Assembly: GCA_942159475.1 (NCBI GenBank) | Contig: OW804098.1 | Span: 3,696,383-3,760,382 of the forward strand | Origin: Sthenelais limicola | Taxonomy: Eukaryota > Annelida > Polychaeta > Phyllodocida > Sigalionidae | Length of the DNA: 64,000 nt | Direction of reading: 5' to 3' | Shown: positions 45,712 to 56,828 of the stretch, in pieces | How positions within the stretch are numbered: the stretch's first letter is position 1 | Layout of the letters: each line of letters starts with the position of its first letter | Notes under the pieces: generated by a model | Databases searched by the model: none | Seen by the model: the letters and a program-made list of their open reading frames with translations, nothing else | What the model was told of the DNA's origin: nothing | Translations under genes and position numbers: made by a program

Positions 45712-46767
45712 ATGCCATTGTTAGGCAAGTGCTCGGGTTGCAAATACACTCACACAGCCCCATTCGGCTCACGTTGTAAATACAAGGGGAACAGAGATTT
45801 AACTGTTTTGGACTTACCTTCAGTCATGGCTTGTGTTGCTGGTACTGGTTTCACTGACTGATCGGACCCTAAGTACTTGGAGCGCTTGGAAGAACTGGTT
45901 AGGGCTGGTTCTGCACCACCGCCCGCTACGCCTGCTCCTCCACCTCCTCAACCCCCTAAGGTTATCAAACCTCCAGGTCTGGATGATACCTTAGCTAGAT
46001 TGGATGCTAGGCTATCCCAAATGGAACGACACCATTCATCTACATCTACTGTGCCTCCTACTCCTACTCCTTCGTTTGTCACTCCCATCGTTGCCGACTA
46101 TACTCCGATGTGCCAGCTCACTGAGTCTATTCAACAGCTGTCAGTCAATGTCAACGACGGGGCACCTCCCAAGAAAGGTATTGAGTTTCGTCCAGAATAC
46201 TACGTCCAATATAAATCTCAGCAATGTACGCTTAAACAGATTGACCACAACAAGCTTACTGCTGCCGAGTTATTGTATGGTATGGTCGGTGTGTTGAATC
46301 AGGTGTTAGCTACTAATGGAGACGCGAGGGGCTACCTCATGCACATGGATTATGTGGGTCGCCATTGTATTGATCCAAACTTCTCCACCCTCGGTTGTGT
46401 GTTATACGACCACCACGTCGTGGATGAGGTACTGGCTGGGAAGGCAACACTTGCAGGTCCCAACTTATTCGCTGCCGGTATCTACCTTAGCGGTTATTAC
46501 CGTAAACGTGGAGAGGAGTCTGCCTCCCGTCCACAACAACAACAACCTGCTAGATCCAACCGGAAGTCCAAGTCTCCTTTCGGCAAGACTCGTGAGGATT
46601 CGGGTGTAAACACGGTGCCCGACGACTGGGATCAGGAGTTGTGTTTCAATTATAATTCGAAGGGCTGCACAAGAGGGAATTGTACAAAACTACATGTTTG
46701 CGGGAATTGTAGGTACAGGCACCCTATGAGTTCTTGCAGGCAAAAGGATCACAAAAGTGATAAATGA
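45712..46767 (+). pseudogene. Retroelement gag-like protein with Cys/His clusters at both ends, one internal stop
   Basis: Starting at the ATG at 45712, the frame reads MPLLGKCSGCKYTHTAPFGS, with a C-x2-C...H...C cluster. It then meets an in-frame TGA at 45859-45861 and continues open for 302 codons to 46767. After a proline-rich linker (PPPATPAPPPPQPP) comes a helical region (about 46100-46500), a basic Ser/Arg stretch, and a C-terminal zinc-finger cluster (CFNYNSKGCTRGNCTKLHVC then CGNCRYRHPMSSC). This N- and C-terminal cluster plan resembles ORF1/gag-like proteins of DIRS-like elements in marine invertebrates; that assignment is from memory of the family and not certain. No RT follows, so it is a fragment. 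A single TGA could also mean read-through. Confidence 0.55.
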
Positions 46768-47239
46768 AATCTCGCCCCGTCCGTGACTTCCGCTGTCTGG
46801 AATCAAGATGGCGGACACGAGACGGTGGCTCCCGGCCTGCAGGATACACTTCCCTCTAGTTCTTCAGTTCCTTTGTGCAATTCACCTCTACATGTTCTTG
46901 GCCCGGCAGAACTAACCCCGAAAAGGGGAGCCGGTAACCAAGTTTAAATAAAATCTTTAAAAAAAATGTTGAAACTCCTGATCCCGGTAAGCCATTTGAC
47001 TGCTGCTATACTCCATTTGCATTATACGGTCATGCCTTGCCCGACTATAGTGTTTTTGATGTGATATACAAAGTCCCCATCTGTCCTATCATGCTTTTAG
47101 TTTTCATAGATCATTAATATGATATATGATTAATATGCTATTGGAGAAAACTTTCATGGAATTATTGATAAAAATGTTACCAAATATTTGTATCTCAGAG
47201 GATCCACTGTAAAAGACATGCACAGTGCACATGCAAATA
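46768..47239 (+). other. Possible continuation of the retroelement, then spacer
   Basis: Just after the gag-like stop another frame stays open for about 57 codons (VTSAVWNQDGGHETVAPGL...) and ends in TAA near 46945. A further short frame (PDPGKPFDCCYTPFALYGHA) lies at about 46985-47045. They could be the start of the missing downstream ORF. No catalytic domain is visible, and nothing was recognised after about 47060. Confidence 0.3.
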
Positions 47240-47642
47240 TGATTTGTTTTAAGAAAATGAGTCACAAGTCGCAAAATTGATATATGTTTCAAAGTGACTT
47301 TTTCTAAGGATTCCTTTATTGAGATGTTCTGATTTCTCGAGGATCTAGCATATTTAGTAATATGAATTTGTGTGCCAAATCGCAGACATAATATTAAATA
47401 TATTCTTGCGTTTTGAAGGCCTTCATATTGATTATGTTGAGTTACTTTACTGGTAATTATCCACCCAAAAACAGTGCAAACTTTATTTTTCAAAAACAAA
47501 ACCATCAAACTTGAAATATAGAAATACATATTAAGTGTCCCAATGTTTAATATCCTTGGAATCCCATCCTTTTCAAATATGATGATGTATGATGAAGTTC
47601 ATTTTTTGCGACTTGTGACTCACTTTCCTGCAACTCATCACA
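47240..47642. mobile_element. MITE family M1, copy 7
   Basis: About 403 bp with ends GATTTGTTTTAAGAAAATGA and CCTGCAACTCATCACA. The left TIR has GAGTCACAAGTCGC, the right GCGACTTGTGACTCA. It abuts the left edge of block C. Confidence 0.8.
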
Positions 47643-47670
47643 GATGTACTCTATTACTATGTGAAGCGCT

Positions 47671-47826
47671 AAACTGAGTACAACTGTGTTAAAATGGGTA
47701 CATCTGTGTTGAAATGAGTACAACTGTGTTAAAATGAGTACAACGGTGCTAAAATGAGTACAACGGTGCTAAAATGAGTACAACTGTGCTAAAATGAGTA
47801 CAACTGTGCTAAAATGAGTACAACGA
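47671..47826. repeat. 20-bp tandem array (block C)
   Basis: About eight copies of ATGAGTACAACTGTGCTAAA with variants (CGGTGC, TGTGTT). Inverse of the array at 58474-58620. Confidence 0.92.
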
Positions 47827-48218
47827 AAATACACCTCCCGCACCTCTCCTCCCACTCCTAGTGCCTCAAACAAACCATATGTGGGCCAACTCTTCTAGAT
47901 AGCGCTTTCCCAATGGTACCATTCTCTTCCTTGGGGTCCTTTTGGTGGGGTGGCACTTCACAGAATCTCTCTATCTCTATTACTTCCAGAGATATGCACA
48001 CTTTCCCGCTCACAGACCCCGCACCACCACCCTCTCCGTATACCATGGAGGACCCCCGTTGCTAGGGCAACCCATGCAAATACAACAATTCCAATGGTAC
48101 CATTGGATTCCTTGGGCTCAATTTAGTGGGGGTAGGTCTTTTCAAATTGGCTGTATCTCTAAAACTCACCGAGTTACATGCATAGACAGATCTGTAACCT
48201 GTGTGTGCGGGCGGGGCT

Positions 48219-48400
48219 CACATTTTCAGAAAATGTAGAATTCAATGTTGCCAATCTGCTCAAATGAAAAAAGATTCAGAGAAAATTAAAGTTCAAACTG
48301 ATTTCTATCATCTAGAATCAATGCAATGACCAAAGAGCAGCCTGATTTTGCAGAAACTGTGGTTAAACTTACAGAAACTGTACATTTTCTGAAAACCCCA
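48219..48400. mobile_element. MITE family M2, diverged copy in block C
   Basis: Begins GCTCACATTTTCAGAAAATG and ends TGTACATTTTCTGAAAACCC, with the inner GCCAATCTGCTCAAATG segment. Partner at about 57901-58085. Confidence 0.55.
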
Positions 48401-49436
48401 CTCGACCTAGATCCAGGAGGGGGCACCTGCTGCCTGCTCAATTGCCCCATAGGGATCTATGTTAGAGATGCAAACCAAAATGTCTTCTCACATCTTTAAT
48501 AATTATTATTTTTTTACGAGGTATGTTTGAGTGACGTTTTGCCTCGTGCTCTATCAGAATCATTTGTCGAAAAAACGATCCGGGAAAAAAAATATTTCCC
48601 CGAGATCTAGGGTCAAACATATTTTACAGGAGCATGTAGAAGCAGGTGAGGGCCAAAAGTAAAATCGTTTCTCACATCTCTAATAAAAATAGTTCATTTC
48701 CAATAGTTTCATTTCTCCACTGCCCCAACTGAATGCCACCAGTGAAAAAATGGTTTGAAAATATTTATTTTTCCCTGAGATACAGAGGTTCAGGTGTTTG
48801 GCCTGGGCTGAGGCCGCAGGGTGACCAGGACGGAGCGTTTCCTCCTGGAAAATCACCCATTCCCAGCATCTCTGTGAAGATGAAAATATTTTTTCTTCAC
48901 TACCCTTAATTTTTCATGTGGGTCCATCACACACAAGGTGGAAACGGACAGAAATCCAAAAAAAATATTTTTTCTCCAAAAACTCTCATTTTGCCAAATT
49001 TGGACTTGGAAATGAAGTGCATTTGTAAAAAGTCAAATTTCCAACAGAAATTTTTTTTCTCTGATTGTCAATTTTTTTTTCTTGTCCTATTCACTATACT
49101 TGGAAATACCTACCATCCAAAATAAAATTAAATCTATCCATAAATAAGCAAGTTATAGCTTTTCACAACATTTGTTCTATTTATAGATTTTTCCACTGGA
49201 ATGCTAAATGTCACATTTACCATGGAAATTTTTTTTTCTTGACTATTAATTTTTTTTTCTCATCTGATTCCTGAGGGTTGGAAATAGATACCATCCAAAA
49301 AGAAAAGTGATTTGAGCATAATTAACAAAGTTTTCACCCATTATCACTCAATATAACCTATTTCCTTTAGATATTTTATGAAACTTGAGTTGATGCAATT
49401 TTCAGAATAATTGACACTGACTCATTACTGTTACAG

Positions 49437-49911
49437 GTACAAGGAGGACACCAAGCTGTACCTGGGTGTAGCAGGGAGCACCAGGGCAGTGTTGGTGATG
49501 GATAATGGCTCCAGGCTGGACCTCCACTACAGCCGCCCTGCAGACCTGGCAGCCTCTGGTGCTTCCTGCCTCACTAGGGACAGACAACTGGGGGAATTAT
49601 TCCTACACACCTACAGCAGTGATGATGAGGAGGAGGAGAGGGCAATGGTGGAGCACCTGGCAGGCCTGCCTATAGCCATGGATGGAGAGGGCTACCTGTG
49701 GTTCAGCTATTTACACTCCCGTGCTGCCAGCCTGGCACCCACATTAGACAGTGTACTCCTGCACCTGGCCACCTGGTGCACCACTGGTGTTAGAGAGATA
49801 AAATTTTGTTATGGTACAATGAGTGCACCTGCCCTGGTGGCAGTGTGTGACAGTATACCAGCAGGCTGGCACACTCAGCCAGAGCAGGATGGAAGGGGTG
49901 ATTCATGTATG
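49437..49911 (+). pseudogene. Exon of an unrecognised gene, truncated copy
   Basis: A 3' splice site (ACTGTTACAG) ends at 49436. The exon begins with one base completing a split codon, then reads YKEDTKLYLGVAGSTRAV. It aligns with 56165-56828 (minus) along its whole length, with mostly in-frame differences and an in-frame gap of 13 codons. At 49911 it breaks off after SCMH and runs by chance into block A until a stop at 50022, losing the final ~50 codons of the intact copy. The product is unknown. Conservation of frame between copies is the main evidence of coding. Confidence 0.55.
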
Positions 49912-52900
49912 CATGAATCACATTATTGGAATGTTCTAATTTTGTTAGTGTTATCACTTATAGCTATATCGATCGATGTATCACATTTCAGAACAATCTA
50001 TGTAATATATCCTTTCTTTTAAAAGGTCCACACATGGACTACAGTTAGTTACTTTACTGTTTATTGACCCCCAGAAATATTGGAAACTGTTTTTTTCAAA
50101 AACGAAAATATCAAACTTAAAATCTAGAAATACTGATTAGAGTATTAGACTGTTTACTATCATTGGAATCGACTTGATCTCATCTTTTCAAATATAATGA
50201 TATCTCGAAATCTATTTTTTGCAACTTATGACTCATTTTCCTGAAACGCATCACATATTGTGTCTCAAACATATTGTCAACAGAGTGGATGATTACCCAC
50301 CCCTTGTAAGTAAAGAGAGGGATCTTAGATATTGCAGAAGGAAAATGATTAGAATTAACTAAGTCAAAAGGGAATGCAATCGGAATAATACCTTTTAAAA
50401 CAGAAATATCCTATGGAATAATGTTCCAGACAATATTTATACAAGCCCACTTTTAGAAGGGAATTTAAAAAATTATATAAAATAAGTTACCTGCAGAATC
50501 TGTAATTTGGTACATCAGAGCGTGACAATATGTGTATTGGTATGTCACAAGTTTTGGGTTCAGCCAATAGCAGAGAGACCAATAGTTTGTGTGCTATGAG
50601 AGAACTTAACATGTATCTGTCTTGGAGGAAATACTTGCAAATTTCAGTTTTATTTAGATGTTAATATTTTAATGTAATTTGTTAGTCTAGCTAGACTGAT
50701 ATTGACCATGTAGATACAGCCTAGCCCGACTGTCATCAAGGGGGTGGGAGCTTATGACTATGAACACCAGTTTGTCTATATGCAATGTAATGTTATTTTT
50801 GAAGAACCCGAACATGTTTGTTTTGTTTTTTTTTGTTTTAAGATTTTTATTCAGCGACGACATTTTGCACAATTGATATACAATAATTCTCAGTGCGTGC
50901 TGAGTTTAAATCTATATATCAAAAAGTTAGAAAATTAGCAAAAATGATTTGTAGTAAAGGGTACATATAGACAGACAAAGAGATACTTTTTTTTTATATT
51001 TTAAAATTTAGTACATTGCTTGGTAATGCTTAAATATAAAAATATTAAATGGCATTTTATGGAAACTCTCTTGATAACTGTGGAGTGATGTTTGTATTGT
51101 CATAATTAGCTGCATAATATAGTTTGTGTTATATCAATTATTTCTAGATGAATGTTTTTTTAGACAGGTAACACTTAAACAAATCCATGAGGGGTATCAA
51201 GTTTTTCCATTGGCCTTCAAAGAAAATAAAAAAATTGAAACAGTAGTGAATAAGATTATAACCTTATGTTCTGCTGTTGCTATATAATTATATAGTCCTA
51301 CTCTGACTTCTTATGTATATTACTGGTGGATGACAGAATAATACTGATATTAACTAGTGATTTGTACACATTGAATGAAAGAAGAAGTTTGCAATCAGAT
51401 TTAGTCTGAATCCTAAGTGTTATTTTACTGTATGTGTTTACGATCCTGTGAATTGTTCATGATGACTGTAGGAAGCTCTAGGAAACAACAGGAAATCATT
51501 GGAATTACTTCAGAAAAACCTCCACCAACCTCCACCAACCTCCATGAATCTCTGTAGTTCCTCCGGACACCACTAGGGCCTACATCTCCAGGACTGCTGC
51601 TACTCCTCGATTGTATTAGTTCATTATCTTATAACTAATAATTAGTTAATGTTACACCTTCCAGACTTTCACCGTCACTTATATTAAATGTTACTCTAAT
51701 TCATGATGAAGTTAGTACTCATTCACTCATTATATTTATTCATATTCCTAATTCATATTGCAAAACAATACATTGCTGTATCTGTTGATTATTTCATAAG
51801 GACTCTTCAAGGCTGTTGTATGTTCAGGCTGGGGAGGCAAGGATCCCCACTTTATCACATAAGGAGGTGAAAACTAGAATTACAAAGTAGTTTCTCTATA
51901 TTTGTATTTAACTCAGAGGAACGTTACAACATTATCCATCCTATGCCTTTGATTCAGAGATTAGAGTCTTTTCCCCCACTATCCACTATATTATGTTCAT
52001 AATTATATTATTACAGAAGGAACCTATAGGATCATGATCAGATAATTATTAAATATTGGTAGTGTTTAAGCTGGAGAGATCCGCAGACGGATACACAGAA
52101 GTGATTTCTTCCCTGTGCATTTTTTTCACTGACCCATACTTCTATCAGAAAAAACTGAATAGTCCTCTACCATGTTGTAATATTTAAAATCCAATATATT
52201 CACAGGCTATTTGTAGTTACTTCTGTCAGGCAGACAGAGAAAATATGTCTATTCATTAGCATGATCTGTCTTCATTTGCCCCTCTGTAAAATCGTAAATA
52301 ATAAGTTTCTGGTTCCATACTTGACAGTTAATTCCACTGATATCTGGGCTCAATACAACAAATAAAAGACAGTTGACTAATCTAAATTGTATTTCGGGAG
52401 ATTCTGTGGCTGCCCATGAGAAAAATGTTGTCAAAATGGCGGAACTGGTCATATAATTATTAATGTTTGTGAGTTGAATGTACATAAATCCTAGAATTAA
52501 AAGAAATGGATAAAAAGTGAAGTATTTAATATGGTATTCCAAGATAAGCATTTATTAAAGAAAAGGATCACCGTCTTTTAAAAATGATACTGTTTATATG
52601 ATTTCTACATGAGATATGATATAAACTGTATGAGTTTCAGGAAGTGTCCTTCACATCATGGCAGCAAATAACAGTTTAGAACAAACTTCATTATGAGGCA
52701 AAGTCACTTTTGCAATGACTACATAATGACATAATTGTTGGACAACAATACTGACACAACTAAGAAAGCCAATAGGATATATATTTACTCCAAACCGCCT
52801 CGTTTGTTAGAGCACATGTTTGTGAGGCGAAGGTGAAATTCTTTCACCGAAACGTAAGTAGTCTTCAAACAGAAATGTCAAAGTATTAAATTGCAAACTC

Positions 52901-53431
52901 CCGCATTTGTTGAATCGAAAAATGCAAAGCTGTGTTCAATGAAATTCATTTCAAATCAAGGAAATATCACAGAATGACAATATACAAAAGTATTTTCATA
53001 CCATTTTTGGTACAACACAACAAAACAACCCTTTATGTGTTTATGAGTGAAATATGACCTTGTTCTTCCCCTCAGAGGATTCATCCATGATGCATTTTTT
53101 TTTTAAAAGAAAGAGTTTTCAGCAACAATGACTTCATCACAGGGAACAATAATTGTACTTGAATCAAGTTCTGCAAAGAATCTTTATTAATTTTTTACAT
53201 GCCAAGTGAAAAGGAGACAACAGTCACCTGAAATAGATTGTTTGACATCATGTTTGGAAAGATCAGATCCAGCTGATTCCAATGTTGTATACAAAGATAT
53301 ATTTTAATTGTTTCTTAATGGTCAACAACTAATGAGGTAATTATCTGTTCACCTTAGGATAACCTCAGATATGTATAGATATATTCACCTCAGTCTTGTC
53401 ACCAGTCAACAGAAGATCAAAATAAGTATTT

Positions 53432-53593
53432 GGGTCAGAGTTTCCGAAAATGTATAATTGGCAGCTATATACATTAAGGTAATTCTGCTAAATAAGCCGA
53501 CAATTAGTCAAAACTGCATTTTGAACCTCATTTTTGTCTTAAAATGTGGTTTATTTGAGAGAATTGGTGAAGGTGAATTGTACATTTTCTGAC
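53432..53593. mobile_element. MITE family M2, decayed copy in block A copy 2
   Basis: Duplicate of 41635-41798 with the same decayed ends. Confidence 0.65.
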
Positions 53594-54816
53594 GAGCGGA
53601 CGCATTTATGCAACTAACACAACAAATGAAACAATTCATACAAATGTGGAAAAACATTTTAAAAAATTTCATTTTTTGTGACTTGTGACTTATTTCCCTG
53701 CCACATCATATATTCTTTTTTTCTTCAGAGGTTACATCCATGATATAATTCAAAGGTTCTATGCAACCATGACTTTATTCGAGGGGAAAATATTTTACTC
53801 AAATACAATTCTGCAATAAATCAATAATGAAGTTTCCCTCATTCATTGAGTCCTTAATTCATTCAGAAATGTATGTTTAGACATCAAGATTGTCATCATA
53901 AGTGCCTTAGAAGCTGAGATATCAGTAGATATAGATTTTTTTATGATGGCATCAGGGAAAATCCAAGATGGCCACCAAATGAATCAGGAAGAAGTGGTTT
54001 CTATCAAAAATGGAAGGCTAACGCCATGTGCATCCCGTAAAGCAAATGTGGCACTTTTATTTTTGAATGTCCATTTCTATCTCAAATCTGGCCGTAAGTT
54101 GTCTAACAAACATAGAACCTGACATATGACCTTCTCATGCCTCATTGGCAGCAATATATAGAATTTTTATTCAGTAAATAAAATTTTACAGAAATGGACA
54201 ACTACCTCTATGTATAGACCTCCCAGAGAAGCCCAAACTGAATGGGAAATGAAATTGTACACAATAACTTGTCATTCGTTAGAAACATTGGTCAAATTTT
54301 CAAGAGTATTACATTGTATCGCTTAGTATAATTTCAGAATTTTGTTTTACACTGTCACTAAGACTCATTGTTAATTTCTAGTAGAGTGCAAATGCTAGTA
54401 TTTGTATAACAAATTGAATTTACATGTTTGCATTGAATTAATATTACGCCGTAATGGTGTGTATCTAGATATTTACAATTTGACGATATAAGAGTTTAGT
54501 CTTGCCTAGAATACACTAAGCAATTACATTTACATGCAAACTCTTTTCGCCAACTTCATTACCATTGGCAACAATAAATGAAACCCACCCAACCCCATCG
54601 TTGATATAGAGAGTAGACTACTTTTCTCTAGTTATAATACTGGTAACGTAAACCATTTGGTTATACAATAATAATCGCCCCTATTGATGTATCCATTTTA
54701 TTAACAGGACTACAAGCCTGTGAGATGACCATAAGAAGAAAAGTGATTCCTCTTTAAGTAGGATCGTAAAATTTACATTCACTCCGTAACCTCTTCTTGA
54801 TTCAAACTCAAGTATG

Positions 54817-55107
54817 GGTTGAATTCTGAAAAATATTTGTTTTTCAATAGTTTTTAAATTCTTTCATAGAAGGGATTAATTGAATCTTCGCCGGTAAACC
54901 ATTCCATAAGGAAGGCATCTTGTATATATAAGATTTCTTGAATGTTTCCGTATGTGGATGGGGAACAATTTCCCTGATTTTAGTCGTCGGAGGTTTAAAT
55001 TTCTATTATCAATATAATTCTTATCTCGAGATTTAGTGAAAGCCAGGCCTAATAGATGTGCCTCTCTTCTAGTTTTCAGCATTGGTAGATCCAGTTTTTT
55101 CTGTACT
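54817..55107 (-). pseudogene. LINE reverse-transcriptase C-terminal fragment, copy 2
   Basis: Same fragment as in block A copy 1, with the same frameshift. It differs by a few bases (for example RREAH in place of RRDAH). The shared frameshift shows it was dead before block A was duplicated. Confidence 0.65.
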
Positions 55108-55120
55108 ACTTCTGTGCTAG

Positions 55121-55811
55121 TTTTTTCTGTATATTTTTCAAAAGCTCAAATCTTGTGCATTTTTCTGTAAATTGGCCTGCAATAAGACCATTGACATAAT
55201 TCAAAAACACCCTGGTAGCTGGGTAGGAATTTCAACGAATCGTTATTGAATATTGAATTTTGACCTTGAAAATGACCTTGAAAGAGGAAAATGACTTCAG
55301 AAATAGATCCCTCTTGCCTTAAAACATAGAAAAACTGTTATTATGCAATAATATTGTATTTACAGGAGCTGAGATAGGTCATTTTGGTTCCCCATGGCAG
55401 CCAGATTTAAATTTTGACCTTGAAATAACCTTGAAATGACCTTTAAACTAAAAATAGACATCAAAAATGAATTCTTCATACTCAAAAACATTAAAAACGT
55501 GGTATTACACTTGAAGATGCAGTCAGTAGAAGCTAAGATATGGCACAATAAAATCTGGTGGCGGCCATTTTGAATTTTGCAGCTACTGGCCACCAGGTGT
55601 GTCCACCAACTTGTAGCTGATAGTCTTTGAATATCTCATGGCCTGTTCTAACACCATACCAAATTTCAGAAAGGTATCACCATTTGCACGATTCATTGAA
55701 ATTCCTACCCAGCTACCAGGGTGTTTTTTTGAATTATGTCAATGGTCTTATTGCAGGACAATTTACAGAAAAATGCGAAAGATTTTAGCTTTTGAAAAAT
55801 ATACAGAAAAA
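55121..55811. mobile_element. Fold-back element with ~120-bp inverted repeats, complete copy
   Basis: About 690 bp. The left arm (55121-55243) begins AGTTTTTTCTGTATATTTTT. The right arm (about 55690-55811) is its inverse, ending AATATACAGAAAAAACT. Interior of about 450 bp with TGACCTTGA sites and a 77-codon frame with no domain. No transposase. It is probably a non-autonomous DNA element. Confidence 0.8.
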
Positions 55812-55910
55812 ACTTTGAAGTCCTGAAAACCCAAAGATCACCCATATAGTCCACTGCCTAAAGCCATGATAACCCCATCTCTATAGTTTCCTCCCTGATA
55901 CAAACAAATC

Positions 55911-56108
55911 GGTCAGATTTTCAGAAAATGTACAATTCGCCTTCACCAATCCTCTCAAATAACCCCCATTTAGGACAAAAATGAGCTTCAAAATGCAGTT
56001 TAAAATAACAGAACTGATACTTTAAATCAAGTTTTCAGCCTAATTTAGCAGAATTTCCTAAATTTATATGTAGATCTGACAATTGTACATTTTCTGAAAA
56101 TCTGACCC
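55911..56108. mobile_element. MITE family M2, copy with intact ends
   Basis: 198 bp with ends GGTCAGATTTTCAGAAAATG and TTTTCTGAAAATCTGACCC; the flanks are AATC and AATT. Inner segment CGCCTTCACCAATCCTCTCA is the inverse of that in copy 1. Confidence 0.85.
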
Positions 56109-56164
56109 AATTATTGAGCCTATCTGTACTACTGTAAATATGTCAATATATGTGTAAAACACAT

Positions 56165-56828
56165 TCACTCAGTCTTCTTGTACTCTGGATCATAACAAAT
56201 CCCTGTTTTCTTAATGAATCTTTTCCCCTGTGCCAGCTCCTGCTCACTACTGTACATTATGGTTACATCACATAGCTGTATGTCTAGCTTCATGCCCCCC
56301 GGCCCAGTCACAAGCATACATGAATGACCCGCTGCATCCTTCCCTGGCTGAGTGTGCCAGCCTGCTGGTATACTGTTACACACTGCCACCAGGGCAGGCA
56401 CACTCATTCTACCATACCAAAATCTCATCATTCTAACACCAGTGGTGCACCAGGTGGCCAGGTGCAGGAGTACACTGTCTAATGTGGGTTCCAGGCTGGC
56501 AGCACGGGAGTCTCTATAGTCAAACCACAGGTAGCCCCGTCCCTCCATGGCTATAGGCAGGCCTGCCAGGTGCTCCACCATTGCCCTCTCCTCCTCCTCA
56601 TCACCGTGGGTGTAAGGTGCAACCCCACGTAGTAAGTCCTGGGCATGGTGGTGGGGGTATAGGTATAATCCCTTCAGTTGTCTGCCCCTAGTGAGGCAGG
56701 AAGCACCAGAGGCTGCCAGGTCTGCAGGGTGGCTGTAGTAGAGGTGCAGCCTGGAGCCATAATCCTCCACACACACAGCCCTGGTGCTCCCTGCTACACC
56801 CAGGTACAGCCCAGTGTCCTCCTTGTAC
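56165..56828 (-). CDS. Terminal exon of an unrecognised gene, intact copy
   Basis: On the minus strand a 3' splice site (TTACTGTTACAG) precedes the exon, which starts at 56828 with one base of a split codon and stays open for about 220 codons to a stop at 56165. It begins YKEDTGLYLGVAGSTRAV. It has an acidic patch (DEEEERAM), a Cys/Trp-containing core (LATWCTTGVRMMRFWYG) and a charged end (CYDPEYKKTE). No signal peptide or membrane helix is seen. I do not recognise the family. The paralogous copy at 49437 keeps the frame across substitutions and a 13-codon gap, which supports real coding. The upstream exons were not found; the 1.8 kb to the right looks intronic. Confidence 0.6.

Larger units (their letters stand above)
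47671..49911 (+). repeat. Duplicated block C (inverted partner at 56314-58610)
   Basis: About 2.24 kb recurring inverted at 56314-58610. It starts with a 20-bp tandem array and carries an M2-like MITE, T-rich intron-like sequence and a coding exon. Identity by eye is about 90-95%, with indels. It stops abruptly after TTCATGTATGC at 49911, inside the coding exon, where block A copy 2 begins. Confidence 0.88.
49917..55775 (+). repeat. Duplicated block A, copy 2
   Basis: Direct copy of 38131-43976, flanked by the inverted C blocks. The left edge lies inside an M1 MITE (only 49917-50255 of it is present). The right side continues past 55775 into the complete right arm of a fold-back element, so this copy holds the intact version of that element. 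Confidence 0.93.

Noticed and set aside
47104..47529. 141-codon frame on the minus strand
   Set aside because: Mostly inside an M1 MITE, with no domain.
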